DNA of 64,000 nt from Tomocerus qinae. Its lineage: Eukaryota; Arthropoda; Collembola; Entomobryomorpha; Tomoceridae. A program made the translations under genes and the position numbers. Under the pieces are notes generated by a model. That model saw only the letters and a list, made by a program, of their open reading frames with translations. It was not told where the DNA came from and ran no database searches. The DNA is taken from assembly GCA_020055645.1 (NCBI GenBank), contig CM034549.1:22527930-22591929 (forward strand). The letters run 5' to 3'. Shown piece after piece: positions 28,201 through 39,700 of the stretch; positions within the stretch are counted from its first letter, which is position 1; each line of letters begins with the position of its first letter.

Positions 28201-31200
28201 GCCTTCTGTAGCAAATCCGGGATTTTCCCTCCTCGCCAGTCCCAACTTACGTTTTTATTTCTTTTCGATGTCAAATGTCGTTTTTCCACTGTTGAATTCG
28301 TCTCAACAACTGCACAATTGTGTTTTGACAGGGGCGACGCGAGATCTCGGCGACTGTGGAGCAGAGAAGATTTTCCGTCTATTCTTAGCAAATCACGTCT
28401 ACCACGATTTTCCACACTAGTCACTGCTGCTGCAAGAAAACGACCCGGCGCTTTTCCTTCACTAATTTCAGCACCAGATTCTAATTCAGATTGAGACTTC
28501 TTTTCTAAATCGTTTGAATTGGTTTGGGAGTGGAACTGCTGCTGGGATTTTATGTATTTCCAGGATTGATGAACGTGAATACAAGGAGCTGATTCTCGAT
28601 ATCTGCCTCTCTCGTCTTCAACAATGTTGCTTTGACCGTAGTTGTAGTAATGTGTTGGTTTTTGTTCCATCCTCTTAGCTAGGATGTGTTTTCAATGTGT
28701 ACACAGTATGCAGCATCATGTCGTGTGACGTCAATCTCTTTAGTTTACGTACAACCAGCGAGGTGATTACTTTCAATTACCAGAATGAGTCAAGTCAACC
28801 AACTCGCTATCATCCCAGCCAAGTCTGACGATGAATGCTGTTCATGCTCCTGCCTTAATCACTGCAAACATAATACATAATACAAAGGACACTCTTTTAC
28901 TAAAATCTATATAACGCTATTTAGATAACCATGATGATATGACACTATCTATCTAGATCCACGTATCTATAGGTCCTTCCTGCTGACTATTAGTAATGGG
29001 GTACACCAATAATGGAAAGAACACGTACGTAATTTACGTAAGTAATGTTCTACATAAATCTTTATGCTCTTTTAAATAATACAAATTGCAGCCTCATTCC
29101 CTGTAAAACTTGTATTATGTATGTAGCTCACAGTTTATGGCAAATCCAGCATAATATCCATATCATTATGATATGCAATTTGGTCGAATTTAGTTGGGAA
29201 ACCCTCAGTGTATTTATTTATTTTTAAAATGCAATGCATGCACTAATATTTTTATCATCTACTTAACTTTGCTAAGTAAGTGCCTTGAGTACATGCTTCG
29301 TTGCTGTCCTGTCACGTTTTATGCATGCTATCGTATAACTAGACATTTCCCTATTCCAACTCTGTCAACCTTCTACTCTAGTGTCTAAATGAGATTATCA
29401 TAACATTACGTACACATATATTAAACTCAGCTATACAATAGTATTTTTTATGTAGTACTACGTCCATAGTTAAGTAGAATATATTATGTTTTGTACATCC
29501 AAAGCTTACGTATTACTTTCCAGGCTTCTTACCTACGTAAACGTTACTGTTAGAATATCGCATAAATTTTGTGCTGTTGTCACCTTAATTTTGTAGAACA
29601 GCATGACGTTGCTTTTGTATACATAACATACTACTTCTGAATTGTAATTTCTTTTTAAGTAAAGCAACCTAATTAAAAGGTAATAATATTGTACTAGCAG
29701 TAAACATGAAATGTACCTATTCTCCATTTGATTACGGACCTCAGTTAATGATGTTGATAATAGGGAATTGACTTTGACTCTATTCAGAAACCTAACCTTA
29801 TTGAATTCTCGATGACAAATACACTTACAATCACTTACGTAGGTAGGTTGGCAAGGATTAGCAAATGTTTTTGACTTGATTTATCAAGTGGATTACGTTA
29901 CAATATGCATACGCGGACGTTGCATTAAAAGTACCTTGAGGCAATTCCAGTCTATAAATATGGGCATCCCAAATGAGTCAGCGAGTAATTCACGTAGGTA
30001 AACATCTATTCAGCTGTTGTTCTCCCTTACAAAAAACAGTTCAACGTGAACAAAGTATTATAATATTTGATGTATTGTAAGTATTGTATTTACAAAGATA
30101 CGTGGATGAATTGTTCGGAAATTTCGTTTTCGGGTACTCATTGTTCCGAAAAAAAGTTATCTATAAATAGGGATTTCCATTTTGCAAAATCCTGATTGTG
30201 GGATAATAAGTAGAGAGAAATGATTTCGGGAGAATTTTCTAGCACGCCATAGGCTACCATTTTCAAAATTATTTATCTTGAAAATAGGATTTGATCTTTG
30301 AACTTTAAATTCACAAGCAGATAGGAAATAGTACTCGTACTAGGTTTGACAAAGTAGCATTGATAGTGAACGTTCAAAAAGTCAGTTTTTAGACGTCAAG
30401 AGGAAACCTGACCTCAATATTGAATTTATAAAAGCAATATAAAAGCACGTATAGATTAATTGAGAAATTATGTAATTTCGTTTTCATCTGAGAGCACGTA
30501 GATTAATGGAGATGTAATTTCGTTTATATAGCTGATAATGGAGTGGAGTGATATAATATTGAGAAGAGTGGGATCGGTCTTGTTAATTTCCCTGACGCTG
30601 ACATTGTCAAGATGATAATGGTACCTATACTTGAAATGCTAAAGAGATAGTAATCACCTCTGTGTAAGTTTTGTTAGGCGAGAGCTCTGGTACTTAGTCA
30701 GTCTGGTGTGTCAATGCCAATGTCTACTGAATAATATTAGTTATTAGTCAACTGCATCAAGTTAAGTCAAGTCGAACAAGTCAGTGATGCTGATGATGCT
30801 GGCTCGGCTATTTACTATCACTCTAAGGCGAACTGACGTCAAACTTTTGAGATTTGTTCTGCCAACCATGAACTCTTTATGTTTTACTTTACATTACACT
30901 ACACTACACTAACACATTAGGCTTTAACAGATGCTACTACATACAGGTACCTTGGTAGTCAGTACCTGAAGAGACTCACTATATACACTCCTTCCATTAA
31001 TGTGTGCTAATGGCCTTAACTGTTTCACCCGAGCCAAGCAACAATTTCACTGGAGTCAACTTTTGAAATTCAAAGTACAGGGCAATGTGGAACTGTAATG
31101 TGTCTTCCTATTTTAGACTCTACTTTCTACTGGTTGTGGGAGATATACAACTACAAGTCAATCTGAACTTTAGAAGCTCCTAAAGTAGTAAGACAGAATG

Positions 31201-33148
31201 GTGCTGGTACCCATTTGGCTATTTACTGTGCACCTTCCTGCACATGAAAGGCACTATATTATATTAGAATGGAGTACATAACTTAAGATTTTGCAGTAGT
31301 TAAAAATACTTAGCTCAGTCCTGTCAGTCCTTTATGATCACCACCGCATGCGCTCGTATACTTTAATCATTGTCCCACTAGTCTTCTACTTACCTCATTC
31401 ATAGTTGCTGGTACCTTTAGATTGGCAATCATAGTGCGGTGCATTGTATCGGGCTTTTCTAAAAACTTATCGTCACCTGGCACTCGCTTAATGCCCCGAG
31501 AGAGCCAAGCCACGGTGTCCGGAAATGAATCCCATTATAATAAGTCAAGTCAAGCCTGTTGTATTTCTAAGTGCTTACAAGAAAAAGCTCCTACATTCTA
31601 TACATTATTGACATGACATCGCAAGGTAAAAATTGGAGCATAAGCTCGCATTATGATTCACTCATCTAATACATAGAATCACTGGAACATGTACCTATAC
31701 ACAGGAGACAATAGTCTATAGTACAAACCAGTATACTATTATATAGTATATTATATTAAATGTATAAAACTAAATATATGCTAGCAAAGAAAAGTAATAT
31801 AGTGTAGGAGGAAATATTATTTCTGTTAGGTTGTTTGTTCTAAATTGAATATAAGGTTATATGGGAGTAAGTAGCTAAGTAAAGTAAACCGCAGAATGTA
31901 TAAGGCTAAGGGCTAGTGGCTACTAGTACGGATATTTGAACTGACTGAGACTGTTGTTGGATTGTTAATGCCATTTAACGGGTGTACGATGTGTCTTCAC
32001 TACCCACTCACTCTCTCACCAGTAAGTAAGTAACTTAGAGGACGAACCCATAGTGCCAGACTAAGCAGGAGACCACAGATAGTTTATACAAGGAAAAATG
32101 GCATGTCACGGAAGTAATCCAATTGATTTTAACACCAATGGAAAATTCACAGCTCAAAGCTCTGTCAAAGACTCATTTACACTCGAGAAATTAATTTAAT
32201 TAAATACATAGAGAAGAGAGAGAGAGAATAGGAGGGTAGTAGGTACCTACATCATCCGTGGGTAGTATATGTACATGACGAGCATGTAATGTATATAATA
32301 ATGGTTGGGACTGAGGGAGTAGAGAATGATGGTCGTGTGTCGAGTCCTCTTGATTACCAGAGAGTCTGAAGATAGAATGAAGTGAAATGACAATAGAATG
32401 GAACAGAAGAGAGTTTGCCGCATTAAAGGAGAGATGATAACTAATCATGATAATGTAATTTTGTTCATTAAGGTGCTGCCTTGTAATGCTGCAGCCAGAA
32501 GAGCCTTCGTTGCCACTGGAGGATTGAGGAAAGTTCAAGAATTGCTTGCTAACGATGCCACTGAAGGATCTATATTGCGGGAACACGTCCTCCTGTGAGT
32601 TTTACACACACTATACTACAAAATGACTCTATGACCTATATTTTAACACTTCCTAGTATTTAGAGATCCAAAAGAGTCAAAGTCTTCTTTGCCTATGTTG
32701 AGATTTTTCATGAGAGATTCCCTCAGACATTCAAAGACCAAAAAATGCTTAGTGCTTACCGTTACATTTCTATATACAGAACTGAAGCCAACTAAGAATG
32801 TAGGTGTGAACCTGCTAATTAATTTTTTCGGTCGTTTGCAGAATTAACGCTTGCTTTCCACCAGACATCATCAACTATTTCTCACCCGATTATCCGCAAA
32901 CACTACTGGAAAGAGTCGAGCAGTTCAAGCCAGCGCTAAATATCGACCCGTCTTTGTGGTCTGAGCGTTTGTTTTCATACACTGAGATCCCAAGTGAGAT
33001 TAAGGATGAGATTCTTTCTTTGCAACGCACTTTACAATTGCAAGAGGCTGCTAAAGAAGCCAGTGCTAGAGAATCCAATTCCGATTTGGCTAAGGAAATA
33101 CCCGTTCTCAAACAGACATCCCCGTCTAAACTAACTGCTAAGAAGTAA
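22286..33148 (+). CDS. SPAG6: SPAG6/PF16-like armadillo-repeat axonemal protein
   Basis: Central-apparatus protein of motile cilia and flagella (PF16 in Chlamydomonas). Exons: 22286-22310, 22387-22652, 22737-22947, 23048-23553, 23708-23784, 25887-25959, 26201-26269, 26526-26624, 32473-32594, 32842-33148; phases agree, about 584 residues (human 509). The protein is built of armadillo repeats, with blocks such as FDPGVKEAAA, ASALSDIAKHSPE, RLPGILALGFIAGH and LEPLLNDAPPKILK. The 25-nt first exon encodes MGPRTVTV before VFQQYQASR, matching the family start. Exon 6 was found by its match to the IGRHTPEHA block (HIGKHSTEHSRHV); its acceptor (CGGAAG) is weak but phase-correct. The last exon adds about 67 residues beyond the usual end, with a helical, charged stretch (EILSLQRTLQLQEAAKE) and a Lys/Ser tail. 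Intron 8 is 5.8 kb. Confidence 0.92.
23921..24036. repeat. Imperfect inverted repeat in SPAG6 intron 5
   Basis: Two nested perfect 12-bp arm pairs: GCATGTTTTCTA at 23933-23944 with its complement at 24009-24020, and AATTTGAGATCT at 23958-23969 with its complement at 23984-23995. Outer ends GGGACA and TGTTCCC extend it imperfectly. It may be a decayed MITE; no target duplication was recognised. Confidence 0.6.
25006..25456. mobile_element. Inverted-repeat element with palindromic subterminal block
   Basis: About 450 bp in SPAG6 intron 5, ending 430 bp before exon 6. Each end reads inward AATGTATATGTTAGCGGCAA, then TAAGTGAATTC, then a perfect 20-bp palindrome (AGGCATTAAGCTTAATGCCT), then AGGCA. 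The two arms are nearly identical over about 60 bp. The centre is AT-rich and has no transposase frame. No clear target duplication could be fixed; TA at the tips is possible. Confidence 0.85.
27578..27949 (-). CDS. Second open frame, possible 3' exon of the nested antisense gene
   Basis: A 123-codon frame opening with ATG at 27947-27949 just after a TAA, overlapping the end of the 282-codon frame by 128 bp in another phase. The product is hydrophilic with Asn/Ser-rich stretches (HSHSHTQTG, SPHNNSNG). No family recognised. It may be a separate downstream exon of the nested gene, or non-coding. Confidence 0.3.
   Translation of the reverse strand: MAEQRINCDTTGILLENPGHSHSHTQTGSLESILSRLNSVSLRTDGSGVNTKPVITFHLDNNCMDIQCNSQIKENHQLLQQPINNVSASADSPHNNSNGLFLKVPRADVTKLAQMPTKRSLIY
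27822..28670 (-). CDS. Hypothetical 282-codon protein, antisense within SPAG6 intron
   Basis: No family recognised. The frame opens with ATG at 28668-28670, preceded by in-frame stops, and runs to a stop near 27822. The protein is hydrophilic, Ser/Arg/Gln-rich, with a more structured-looking centre (PDLLQKAFQLELNTSYSYKF, about residues 150-170) that loosely recalls a beta-sandwich or fibronectin-III strand pattern. It is noticeably less AT-rich than the surrounding intron. Its 3' end overlaps a second open frame (27578-27949) in another phase. An internal AAC|GTAAGT near 28240 could be a donor joining into that frame at CACACAG|ACT near 27873, phase-compatible; I cannot tell which form is used. 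It could also be a chance frame. Confidence 0.45.
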   Translation of the reverse strand: MEQKPTHYYNYGQSNIVEDERGRYRESAPCIHVHQSWKYIKSQQQFHSQTNSNDLEKKSQSELESGAEISEGKAPGRFLAAAVTSVENRGRRDLLRIDGKSSLLHSRRDLASPLSKHNCAVVETNSTVEKRHLTSKRNKNVSWDWRGGKIPDLLQKAFQLELNTSYSYKFCVKNREKHILLEPKSVTVTLLGGGSSGDRLALAPRQPTNEQEWSEAHQSPFVAHDSLIDPDTEDLRLKSNYGRAKDKLRHNRNSPRESRSQPQSHTDWFPGINSFPIKQCLT

Positions 33149-33331
33149 CTACCTAACAAACTATCAAAAGACCCTTCCCAAATGCTTCTTTCACTCCCTA
33201 TACGACTGTCTGCAATATTTGTTTAAGATACATACAACATTTACTCTCCGCTCCTTGTGTACTTAGGTACTGTATATACATAATTAAATAACACTAAAGT
33301 GTCAAAACCGTTTTTCGAAAGCTGTTGTACA

Positions 33332-33337
33332 AATAAA
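33332..33337 (+). terminator. Poly(A) signal AATAAA, SPAG6-like gene
   Basis: Canonical hexamer in the 3' UTR, about 185 nt after the TAA at 33146-33148. Confidence 0.55.
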
Positions 33338-33632
33338 AATGTGATAATTGTCATTTGTAACATGACTGTGTGTGCAAACAAATCTTCTCCGTTTCAAATG
33401 GCTTTTACCAATAAATTAGTTTAAATTGCCTTGTATCGATATTGGAAACATATTATATTATAGTTGTTAGTTACCTTCTATTTCCTCATATGGTGTAAGT
33501 GATATTTTGTAAGGAATAGCATGTTTTCATGAGCTTTTGAGTCTCCTGGAAGTAAAATGCATTAATTTGCATACCTCATAAATAATTAGATACTAAGCCC
33601 TTGAGTAAAAGTTTAACATCACAATAATACCA

Positions 33633-33638
33633 TTTATT
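33633..33638 (-). terminator. Poly(A) signal AATAAA (minus strand), RhoGAP gene
   Basis: TTTATT on the + strand, about 125 nt beyond the RhoGAP stop at 33762. Confidence 0.5.
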
Positions 33639-33761
33639 AATGCACTTGTGGTAGCGCAGTGGGTGTCAGTGCAACAGTACAGTACAAGTTAAAGGCAACC
33701 TTGTATAGGTATAATATTAAAATTATGCTTTCTTCAGCATTTGCACAAATGTGAAATTAAA

Positions 33762-36700
33762 TCACCGGTATATATTATCAAATTCAACGAGTAGAGCCTC
33801 AATGACAAGATTCTGTTTCATCAAGTCAAGGGCCATATTAGTTGACTCTGTTGCAGGCCACATGAGCGTGGGCCCGAATACGATGGCTAAGTTTGGAATC
33901 TGCATACGGTTGAATTCCGAATACTCGGCTACTTTGAGCAGATGCTTCAATAGGGCTTGTAGCGTGTGTCGATTTGGCTTAGCCAGCGCGTCGACGATCT
34001 CGCGAAATTTGTTTACCTTTTCTTTATTGTTCTGCAGATCTATGGAAGAGAGATAGAATTGCATTACATAAGTGTGTTTATTATGTACAATGGAATAGTG
34101 TAACACCCACAAATGTATAAAATATACAAAGTGCTATTCACGGCTGGAGATTAAGTTAGGAGAGAGTAATTGAAATGAATGTACGTACTACAAGCTTGAA
34201 GAGACTTCTCGAATAGATCATAAGGTATGAGGGGCTCTCTCATTTCCCTGAAAAACAGTTTTAAAGAGCCGGCCAACACGTGGACGTCTTCTTCTTGAAA
34301 TACACAAGCCATATCATGCTGATCCACCTACAGGGAAGTAAAACCATGAAAGCCATTTCAGAAATTCAATACAGGAAAAGTGCTGCACTGTGAAATATTT
34401 ATACACACAAACCTTGAGTCGAATCTTTTGAACGAGACTTAAATTCCCAGACGCCCTATAAATCCCATCCGTCTTGAGGTTTTCTGTCTTGCTTTCGATG
34501 GCCACTATGCAGTCCTCAACAAACCTTGGAATGGTTCTTTTCTCCAGTGCACACAGTTTCTCCAGTGAGCATCCGAACACAGACTCATCTAAAGAAACAT
34601 TCTATTTGATTTACGTCCTTTAATTAGTGTGCACTTCTTGTGCTCATGGATTCGAATGTCTGTAGGAAAAACTCTTCTCTCAGCTTTTCTCAAATGGCTT
34701 CCTCCACTTTAAAACAAACCATCAACTACACAAATACAACTACTTTCTGTCTCAAAACTAACTTTCTCACCACAGGCGACTTAACTCAACTGCTTCGATC
34801 GCCATTCCAATCTGATCTCATTATTAGCAAAGAAATGGTATTTCTACAGGTGACTGATATGCCTAACTAAAAGGTACTCACTCAAAGCTACAAAAGTCAA
34901 TGACAAACATGAACATGCAAACTCAAACCTTTATAGATGCCTTTTTTGATAAGTGACTCCCGAGGAGGTCGTCGATGAAAAAATTTCTTCAAGTTGTCCG
35001 TAATCCGACGTCTCTCCGTTATCGCTATGTCGTCGACTGATCCACTTATTTTGACTATTCCACAAAATCATCACAAAGTAAATGTTATTATAGATTTTTC
35101 ATATACCTAAAGAATGTGTATATAGAAAAGAGTTTAAAAATTCCGGTCGAGATGGGCCCTGGTAAAAAACTCACGTTTGGTTGATTTATTTCTGTTGAGA
35201 CGTGAAGACTTTCTCTCGCCAGGCACATCGAGTAACGTCTCAGGGCTTTCAGTACTTCTCAATCGTAAAGAAAAGTCCAGCTGCTGAATACGAACCAATT
35301 AGTACACATGAACAAGTTCCGAACGGAAAATGACAAAAACTCGGCCGGTTGAACAGATCGTGGGTTTAACTTACGTTGTCAGACTTGTCAACGATGCTTT
35401 TTATATCTTCGAACCATGACGAGGCTGTGTCCTTATCATCTGACTGGAAAAGCATTTGCAAGTCCGAACGAGTGTTTAACTGAAATACATTTTTTCTGCT
35501 GGATTTCTCTTCAGTCCAATGCATAGTCACACCATCAAGCTCTATCTCCACCTCACTTTTTGCTGAAGCCTAAATGTTCATTATCAACCACTTCAGTCTA
35601 TTTACTCCATAGCTAACACTTTTCTATAACTTCACATAATAAAATATTATATCTCACGGTGAAAGCCTTATGGTCCTTAAAGAGGCTAAGATGAGACTCC
35701 GTCAGAACAGCATACACTGCAGCCCAATTTTTCCGAACTTTCTTCCCATTCTCAGTTATTTTTGTACGAGCCACTAGTCCTTCACGGAGTACATTCGGTT
35801 GACCACCTTTCCATATCGTTTGAGATCGGGGTAAACTGGACGATTTTATATCAGATGACACATTTGTCTTCCTATTATTTACATAAATGTTGCCCATATG
35901 TATGCATGTATCTATGTAGATCTTTTCTACAAGCACTACCATTTTATTTTAATATTATTAAAAATTAACAATCTTTACTTGAAATCTGGAAGGAGCATTG
36001 ACTTCGACTTTTGGAACCTATCAGCCACATCCCCCGTTGAATGCCGTTTCTTCACACTAGTCGGTGTCCTGGTTTCTGGTCGAGGTGCCAAAGTTGACGA
36101 CGAAGGTCCTGCGTCTCCAAACGTATCCCCAGATGCATTTTTATCTTTAGTCTCCGAAGAGGGTGATTGCTTCTTGTTAATACAAACAATTATTTAGATT
36201 AATTATCAACATACACAAATTGTTTTTAAACAAGATACAATCAACATTGCTGAAGACACGATTTCTTAGAGTACTCAAAAAGCAACATTTCACATTTCAC
36301 CGGTTTCTGCACTTCGTGGAACATTACCTGACAAAATCTAGTACTGATCATAAATAACTTGCAAACAATAACTTGATAAAGAAGACAACCATAATATGTT
36401 TTCTACTACAACATTAAAATATTTAATTCCATAAAAATAATTTTCAATGCCGCAGTCAGGCAATAATCATAAATACTCGGATTTCTACTCAAATTATGAC
36501 ATAAAATGACATTGCAGCACACAATGCACATCAACCGCTCAAGAAAATAACTTCCTCGCCACATCACAATACTTAGTCCTAATTTCCTGCATTTTGGTAC
36601 AGATACTCAGCTGAGCTTTTATATTTTGCAGGAATCGTATTGATATTGTAAAGACTGATTCATTGATAGGAATAGGCTATAATATTGTATATAAATTGTA

Positions 36701-39700
36701 TTACATAGTGCATGTATGATGTTTAAGACAATGTAAACCACAAGAATAATACAAAAGACTACTAACCTCATCTTGGCTGTGACTTGTTAGTGTAATTCCA
36801 GGCACAGGTAGGAACCAAGAGGATTTCGAGCTGTTCTCCTCATAAAAGTAAATCTTCCCTTGAGGATCAGTTGACGTGAACCACTGTGGAATTTTTAAGT
36901 TGTCATTAGATTGTGTATTGCTATGATCATTACTACTAATATTATCGGGGATATCACAACTACTATCTTTCTGTGTAACTGCCAATGATGGAGGGTCTAA
37001 TAAATAATCTCTATCTGCATCACAAGAATGAGATTTGGTGGTACATACGCCCTCAAAACCAGAGCCTTGGAAAACCTCGTGCAAAATCCGGGCAGCTTCG
37101 GGAGAAATATCTTTCATCATTTGATCAGAAGTAAAAAGACTTTCAGCTTCATTCGGCTCCATATCAAAGCCTTTTAACGCCACTCCCTCCCTACATTATG
37201 TAACAACGACAGAGTCGTCTTTCTATTTCACTTAACTATTCTCAATTGCTCCGTATTAAATACACTAAATAATTTATTATTGTGACTTCCTCCCCCTCCC
37301 ATTTCCCATGGTACACATACACACACAGATGCTATATCTAATTCTTGCTACTCATGCACTCACTGGATATAGTGGCTACTCTGATTCTGCTTAACTGCCT
37401 CTCATTTGTTCTTATGTCCCTTTTATTTGCTTCCATTATACCTTTCTTCCACTACTCTGCTGTTTCTAAATTAAGTATATCTCTGACTGTGACTCTGACC
37501 TTATTATTTGTATCAACTACAGATTTCACAGATTTGATGAGCTCAACCACTCCAGCAGACCCGTCTGGCAATGCGACAATCTCGGATTCTGAAAGTGACC
37601 TCCTATGAACAGAGGGTACGACAGATATTGTTGCTCTGCTATTGTGTCGTCCTGCCATTTTATTACTACCACTTTTGTCTTGTCTTGCTAACGACATTTC
37701 AACTATAACTGATATCTATCCATTTGCTACTTTGTCAAATCCAACACAAATAATACTTTACTATATTATTATACATCTAGCTTTGCAACAATTTTGTCTA
37801 CAATTGGTTTTCCCCTACCCATTCACCAACATTTACTTTTCACTGTATCAGTCCACCCGTTTAACTTTAGCATTTGGCTATACTTAATTGTTAGCTTGCG
37901 GTTTTCTATTTTATATGCCCGATCTATCCAACAACGTAAATATAGGCATATACGGATGTGTGGTAGTCGAAGATTACTCCAGGCTGACGGAAATCCTACC
38001 AGTACGAATTCGGTCTATAATAATATCACTATGATGATTCCTCCCTTATTTAGTATTGGCAACTCGTTTGTCTCCATCCTCCATCCCTGATCTTTTGACC
38101 GAAATCACCAATTCAACAGATTAGTGGTTTTCGATAGCTAACTACTATCTTAAAAATCCTCTGGGTGTCATTTTTATCTTTCTACTTCTATAATATTAAA
38201 TGCATTTGTTCCAATTTTGGGAAAAATTATTATTTTAATTTTGGTCTAGGCCCCTAAACCTCTGCGGTCGCGCTAATTTCAGAAATTTTCGAATCCCAAG
38301 TTATAATTTTACATTTCTACTAGTATGGATTTCTGCCGAATGTAACTTGTGCCCACTACACATGGTCATTTCACTTACATGACACTACACATAGATAATA
38401 ATTATATTCTCAACCAATAACAATATTATTATGAATATAAAACAGTTAGATATAGACAATACCAATACACAAACTCGTACAGCTAAGCATGCAGCAGGAA
38501 ACAACGATTTCCTCCTTGCCTATTCCCTATTAGTATTAATAGTCTTATAATGTTAGTATGATGTATGTTTGCACTTTTAAGCAGTTTGATTTGATACACA
38601 TTTAGCTGTTCAGCTGCCATTGCTAAAATTACATTGCGTTTTTGATTACGTTAAAGTGGCATACAGTATAAGGCAAGACTAAGACCACCCCACTAGGGCC
38701 ATTCATTTAAACATACATGGAAAACAAGTACTCTGTGTAAGTATGTACCAATCTTGACTTGATGGCTTTATTAAGTTATTATTTATGTAGCCAGCCCTTC
38801 ATCGTTTCAGTTAGCTAAAGTAATTACGGAGTATTTACTTGCAGTTCCAGCTCACAGATTCGGATGAAATCATCTAATAAGCCATTACTTTGCAGTGCAA
38901 ACTGTAGTTTTCATTGTGTCACTGGAAGATTTTGTGGTATGGCCATACGCTTAAGGGATTACCGTTCTATCTAGATATCATACTCAAAGATCTCTCAATC
39001 TTCCAAATACTCCTATCCTATTCCCTTTATTTATGATTTATAATTATGCATTAGGATTTTAGGGCCAAATTAACGCTTTGGTGGGTCCAATCGAGTAGTA
39101 GCGGCTTTATAAAACTATGGGGAATTTAGACTTATAGTTCTTCTTACATGACTACCCCTCGATTTTCGTAGACCATTATACTACATTAAATTATAAATTG
39201 CAGTCCTCATTGGTTGCCTGTCTCTGTTCTACTCTTAATGCAACGAACTTGATTTTCATTTTTACGATGATATTGAAGGGTAACAAAGAAAGTTCATTAA
39301 ATAGTATGATAAAAGTTAAGATCTCTATAAGAGTACTTGTAAGCTCATCTGTAAGCACTCCTTGCTGGAAACTTTTCTCATGTTGATTAATCATTGAGAA
39401 TTGTTATCATTGCGATCCCATATAATATTTGAAATCACAGACAAGGCTTTTACAATAGTAAGTAATAATGCACTTCTCATACCAAAAATTTAGTAGTATA
39501 ATAGTGCCATAATACTGCAGAAGGCAAACTGTGTGATATCTGCAAGGTACTAAGTCCTAAGATGAAAAATTTATCATGCGAGATTAATCAAGAAGACGAA
39601 GTAGACAATCTTTCTCTTCCTGCCACATACAAATAGACTCAACGACACGACTTAATCAAGTAGAGATCTGGCACTGCGTTTGAATTTTAAAATTCTACGA

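Larger units (their letters stand above)
26625..32472 (+). other. SPAG6-like intron 8, 5.8 kb
   Basis: By far the longest intron of this gene, in which most others are about 80-300 nt. It contains the antisense open frames at 27578-28670. The remainder (28700-32200) shows no supported gene; a short ACACT repeat lies near 30888-30912 and a GA repeat at about 32214-32228. Confidence 0.75.
33149..33761. other. Convergent 3' ends of SPAG6-like and RhoGAP genes
   Basis: About 610 bp between two stop codons on opposite strands. An AATAAA at 33332-33337 (+) lies about 185 nt past the SPAG6-like stop, and TTTATT at 33633-33638 gives a minus-strand AATAAA about 125 nt past the RhoGAP stop. No gene between. 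Confidence 0.6.

Noticed and set aside
33655-33710. tRNA A-box-like string (TAGCGCAGTGG)
   Set aside because: No B box, no cloverleaf and no acceptor stem could be found around it.
37345-37608. Plus-strand open frame of 87 codons
   Set aside because: Antisense shadow of the probable RhoGAP exon 37456-37715; hydrophobic low-complexity peptide.
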